A program made the position numbers and the translations under genes. Below the pieces are notes generated by a model, which had not been told where the DNA came from, did not search any database, and worked only from the letters and a program-made list of their open reading frames with translations. Shown in pieces: positions 34,308-36,398 of a stretch of DNA of 36,398 nt; position 1 is the first letter of the stretch; every line of letters begins with the position of its first letter. Origin of the DNA: Bacillus sp. AFS055030. Lineage in GTDB: Bacteria > Bacillota > Bacilli > Bacillales > Bacillaceae_G. The stretch lies in NCBI RefSeq assembly GCF_002574545.1, contig NZ_NUGT01000089.1, positions 1 to 36,398 on the forward strand. The letters run 5' to 3'.

Positions 34308-34757
34308 ATGTATTTTGTAAATCGTCAAAACATATTAGATCGAATTGAAATTTTAAATTCTATGCTGGAGTTTTATGTGTCAAACAGCCATCCAAAAAAT
34401 AAAGTAGAAGAATTAGCATTGGAAAGAATGACACATCTTTTGATTGACAGTATGTTAGATATTGGAAATACAATGATTGATGGCTTTATCATGAGGGACC
34501 CAGGAAGCTATGATGATATTGTTGATATTCTAATGGATGAAAAGGTTATAACTGCATCAGTTGGAGAATCAATAAAAAAATTAATTCCAATTCGAAAACA
34601 TCTATTACAAGATTACACATCTTCAATTACAGAAAAAATAGTGATGACATTAAGCGAAAATATAGAAGCATATAAGGAATTCCCAGTTTCGGTTCAAGCT
34701 TTTCTTGATAAAGAACTAGGAGTAATAAATGCTTTTAGTGGTGATGAGGAAAAATAA
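34308..34757 (+). CDS. yutE: DUF86 / HepT-like protein YutE
   Basis: A 149-residue helical protein of the DUF86 (HEPN, HepT-like) family. The family's RNxxVHxY active site corresponds to IRKHLLQDY here, with the catalytic His replaced by Gln, so the RNase centre looks dead. No MntA-type antitoxin gene is adjacent. This stand-alone form is conserved in Bacillus as YutE; function unknown. AAGGAAG lies before the ATG. Confidence 0.85.
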   Translation: MYFVNRQNILDRIEILNSMLEFYVSNSHPKNKVEELALERMTHLLIDSMLDIGNTMIDGFIMRDPGSYDDIVDILMDEKVITASVGESIKKLIPIRKHLLQDYTSSITEKIVMTLSENIEAYKEFPVSVQAFLDKELGVINAFSGDEEK

Positions 34758-34790
34758 TCTTAATTTCTCATTTGAAAATTTGATTCTGAC

Positions 34791-34820
34791 GCTGTTTGCT
34801 CCACTTACTGAGTGAACAGC
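34791..34820. other. hairpin between yutE and yutF
   Basis: GCTGTT (34791-34796) and AACAGC (34815-34820) with inner CTC/GAG form a stem-loop 20 bp before yutF. No T-run follows, so it is not a standard terminator. Confidence 0.45.
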
Positions 34821-34840
34821 TACTAGTAAGGAGTGGCAAT

Positions 34841-35611
34841 ATGAAACAATATAAAGGATACTTAATCGATCTAGATGGAACGATGTATCGTGGTGAGGAG
34901 CAAATAGAGGAAGCTAGTCTTTTTATAAAAGCGCTGAAGGAAAAAAATATTCCATATCTTTTTGTAACGAATAATTCTACACGTAGACCAGAACAAGTTG
35001 CTGATAAACTAAATTCCTTTAATATTCCAACTACAAAAGAACAGGTCTTTACAACGAGTAATGCCACAGCAAATTACATAAAAGAACAAAAGGCAGATGC
35101 TACGGTTTATATGATTGGTGAAGAAGGCTTACAATATGCCTTAGAGGAAGTTGGCTTAACAATTACAGATGAAAATCCTGATTTTGTCATTAGTGGTTTA
35201 GACCGTAGTATTAATTACGAGAAATTAGCAAAGGCTTGTATAGCTGTAAGAAATGGCGCGACATTTATTTCTACTAATGGCGACATCGCAATTCCAACAG
35301 AAAGAGGTTTATTACCTGGAAATGGTTCACTAACATCTGTTATCGCAGTTTCTACTACAGTAAAACCAATTTTTATTGGAAAACCTGAATCAATTATTAT
35401 GGAACAAGCATTAAAAGTTCTTGGTGTAGCAAAAGAAGATACACTAATGATTGGTGATTATTATGATACAGACATTATGGCTGGGATTAATACTGGTGTT
35501 GACACATTAATCGTCCATACTGGTGTTACGACGAGAGATATGTTGTCAAATTACGAAGCGCAGCCAACTTATTCAGTTGACTCATTAGAAGAGTGGATTA
35601 AGTATATTTAA
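34841..35611 (+). CDS. yutF: HAD-family (NagD-like) phosphatase YutF
   Basis: A 256-residue HAD-IIA hydrolase. Motif I is LIDLDGTMYRG (residues 8-18), motif II VTNNSTR, and motif III/IV region FIGKPES followed by MIGDYYDTDIMAG. The C2 cap between motifs II and III marks the NagD/p-nitrophenyl phosphatase group. The natural substrate is unknown. ATG 34841 has AAGGAG upstream; the frame extends earlier without a good start signal. Confidence 0.92.
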   Translation: MKQYKGYLIDLDGTMYRGEEQIEEASLFIKALKEKNIPYLFVTNNSTRRPEQVADKLNSFNIPTTKEQVFTTSNATANYIKEQKADATVYMIGEEGLQYALEEVGLTITDENPDFVISGLDRSINYEKLAKACIAVRNGATFISTNGDIAIPTERGLLPGNGSLTSVIAVSTTVKPIFIGKPESIIMEQALKVLGVAKEDTLMIGDYYDTDIMAGINTGVDTLIVHTGVTTRDMLSNYEAQPTYSVDSLEEWIKYI

Positions 35612-35627
35612 GCGTAAACCAGAAAGA

Positions 35628-35661
35628 AACCACTAGTAAAGTAAATACTAGTGGTTTTTTT
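35628..35661 (+). terminator. terminator of yutF
   Basis: AACCACTAGTA (35628-35638) and TACTAGTGGTT (35646-35656) pair perfectly, then a T-run. Confidence 0.92.
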
Positions 35662-35722
35662 GTGCATTTCAAATGTAAAGTAGTCTCAAATGTGGATTCA
35701 CATTTTTTTTTTCCACTCTTTT

Positions 35723-36244
35723 TTATTCATCTTCCGCTTTAATTTGATCAGCCTTTTTATGTGCGGCGCGATGAGCAAGTCTGCTAGAAGCAGCTGCTGC
35801 AATCGCTCCAACAATATCATCTAAAAATGTATTTACTAAGCCTGTTGATTTATCGTTTAATCTTTCTAAAATTCCAGGTTTTAATTTATCGATGTAACCG
35901 TAATTCGTGAATCCAATTGAACCATATACATTTACGATCGATAAGGCAATTATTTCATCAATACCATAAAGACCTTCATCTTTTTTGATAATAGCCAACA
36001 AAGGCTCCTGTAATTTATCTTGCTCTGCCAAAATATCTAATTCAATACCAGTAATGATGGCATTTTGTATCTCACGTTTTGTCATGACCCTCTCAACATT
36101 GTGTTTACACTCTTCTTTAGATAAATTTTCATGATATTTACTTTGTAAAAAGTAAACTAATTCCGCAATGTCATCGAGTGTAACACCTCTTTTTTCTAAT
36201 AACGATAATGCAGTCTTTTCTAAATCGTGATTTAAATATTCCAT
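35723..36244 (-). CDS. yutG: phosphatidylglycerophosphatase A-related protein YutG
   Basis: A 173-residue protein of the PgpA-like family. Typical segments are IITGIELDILAEQ, LLAIIKKDEGLYGIDEIIAL and VNTFLDDIVGAIAAAASSRLAH. The last contains the conserved FxDD acidic pair. Unlike E. coli PgpA it shows no strong transmembrane helices, as expected of the Bacillus YutG group, so the phosphatase role is uncertain. AAGGTG precedes the ATG. The 154 bp to the window end show no assignable feature. Confidence 0.85.
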   Translation of the reverse strand: MEYLNHDLEKTALSLLEKRGVTLDDIAELVYFLQSKYHENLSKEECKHNVERVMTKREIQNAIITGIELDILAEQDKLQEPLLAIIKKDEGLYGIDEIIALSIVNVYGSIGFTNYGYIDKLKPGILERLNDKSTGLVNTFLDDIVGAIAAAASSRLAHRAAHKKADQIKAEDE

Positions 36245-36398
36245 TTCATCACCTTTTCCTTATCGATTGATTTAATTACTATAAAAATAACTAAAATGGA
36301 GATTTCATAAAATAAGTAAAACTTTTACTATAAATTATTTGAAATAAGAGGATTAATTATATATGATTCGATATCGAACAAAATTCCCCTTTATAAAT

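Noticed and set aside
36363-36398. Possible start of another gene (frame MIRYRTKFPF running off the window)
   Set aside because: Only 12 codons are visible and the ribosome site is poor; cannot be supported.

Overview
The window is a low-GC Firmicutes chromosome, most likely a Bacillaceae close to Bacillus. The backbone carries sufCDSUB, the yunE-yunD-yunC / yunB / lytH / lipA / yutC / yutD block, then glpX, yutE, yutF and yutG, with Bacillus-type ribosome binding sites and many GTG/TTG starts. I could not fix the species. All assignments come from reading sequence and motifs; no database search was possible.

Left backbone (1-7027): four hairpin-bearing tandem repeats of 52 bp, a secreted DUF3298-type protein, a DUF2164 protein on the minus strand, then the Fe-S cluster assembly operon sufC-sufD-sufS-sufU-sufB.

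Integrated element (about 7007-23577, 16.6 kb): a mobile island sits in the last codons of sufB. A 14-bp identity (attL 7007-7020, attR 23564-23577) lies inside two versions of the sufB 3' end that encode the same residues with different codons, and the element brings its own stop codon and terminator for sufB. The island reads: tyrosine integrase and Xre repressor (minus strand), a four-operator switch, then on the plus strand an excisionase-like protein, a structured intergenic segment, a P4/D5-type replication helicase, an iteron-like AT-rich region that looks like a replication origin, small proteins, and a protein resembling P27-family terminase small subunits. This layout (int and repressor leftward; xis, rep, ori and terS rightward; no capsid, tail or conjugation genes) is what phage-inducible chromosomal islands look like, so I infer a phage satellite.

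Cargo (13682-23053): a HEPN-like protein with an Rx4H motif, a small unknown gene, an orphan YolD-like gene under a LexA-type operator, a 1577-residue Type ISP restriction-modification enzyme (nuclease, helicase, methyltransferase and recognition region in one chain), and a compact three-gene cassette. The cassette encodes an unknown 416-residue protein, a 133-residue winged-helix-like/zinc-ribbon protein whose start lies 104 nt inside the first gene, and a PD-(D/E)XK nuclease with a SHOCT-like tail. It is the best candidate for an undescribed defence system here. The satellite would use the cargo to protect its host, and so itself, from competing phages.

Right backbone (23578-36398): the displaced native suf terminator, a DinB/YfiT-type metalloprotein, a TauE/SafE permease, YunD, YunC, an HD-GYP phosphodiesterase, YunB, LytH, LipA, the YutC lipoprotein, YutD, a five-box DnaA cluster, DUF3055, GlpX with a probable cre site, YutE, YutF and YutG. 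A structured intergenic repeat lies between two identical copies of the lipA/yutC terminator hairpin.
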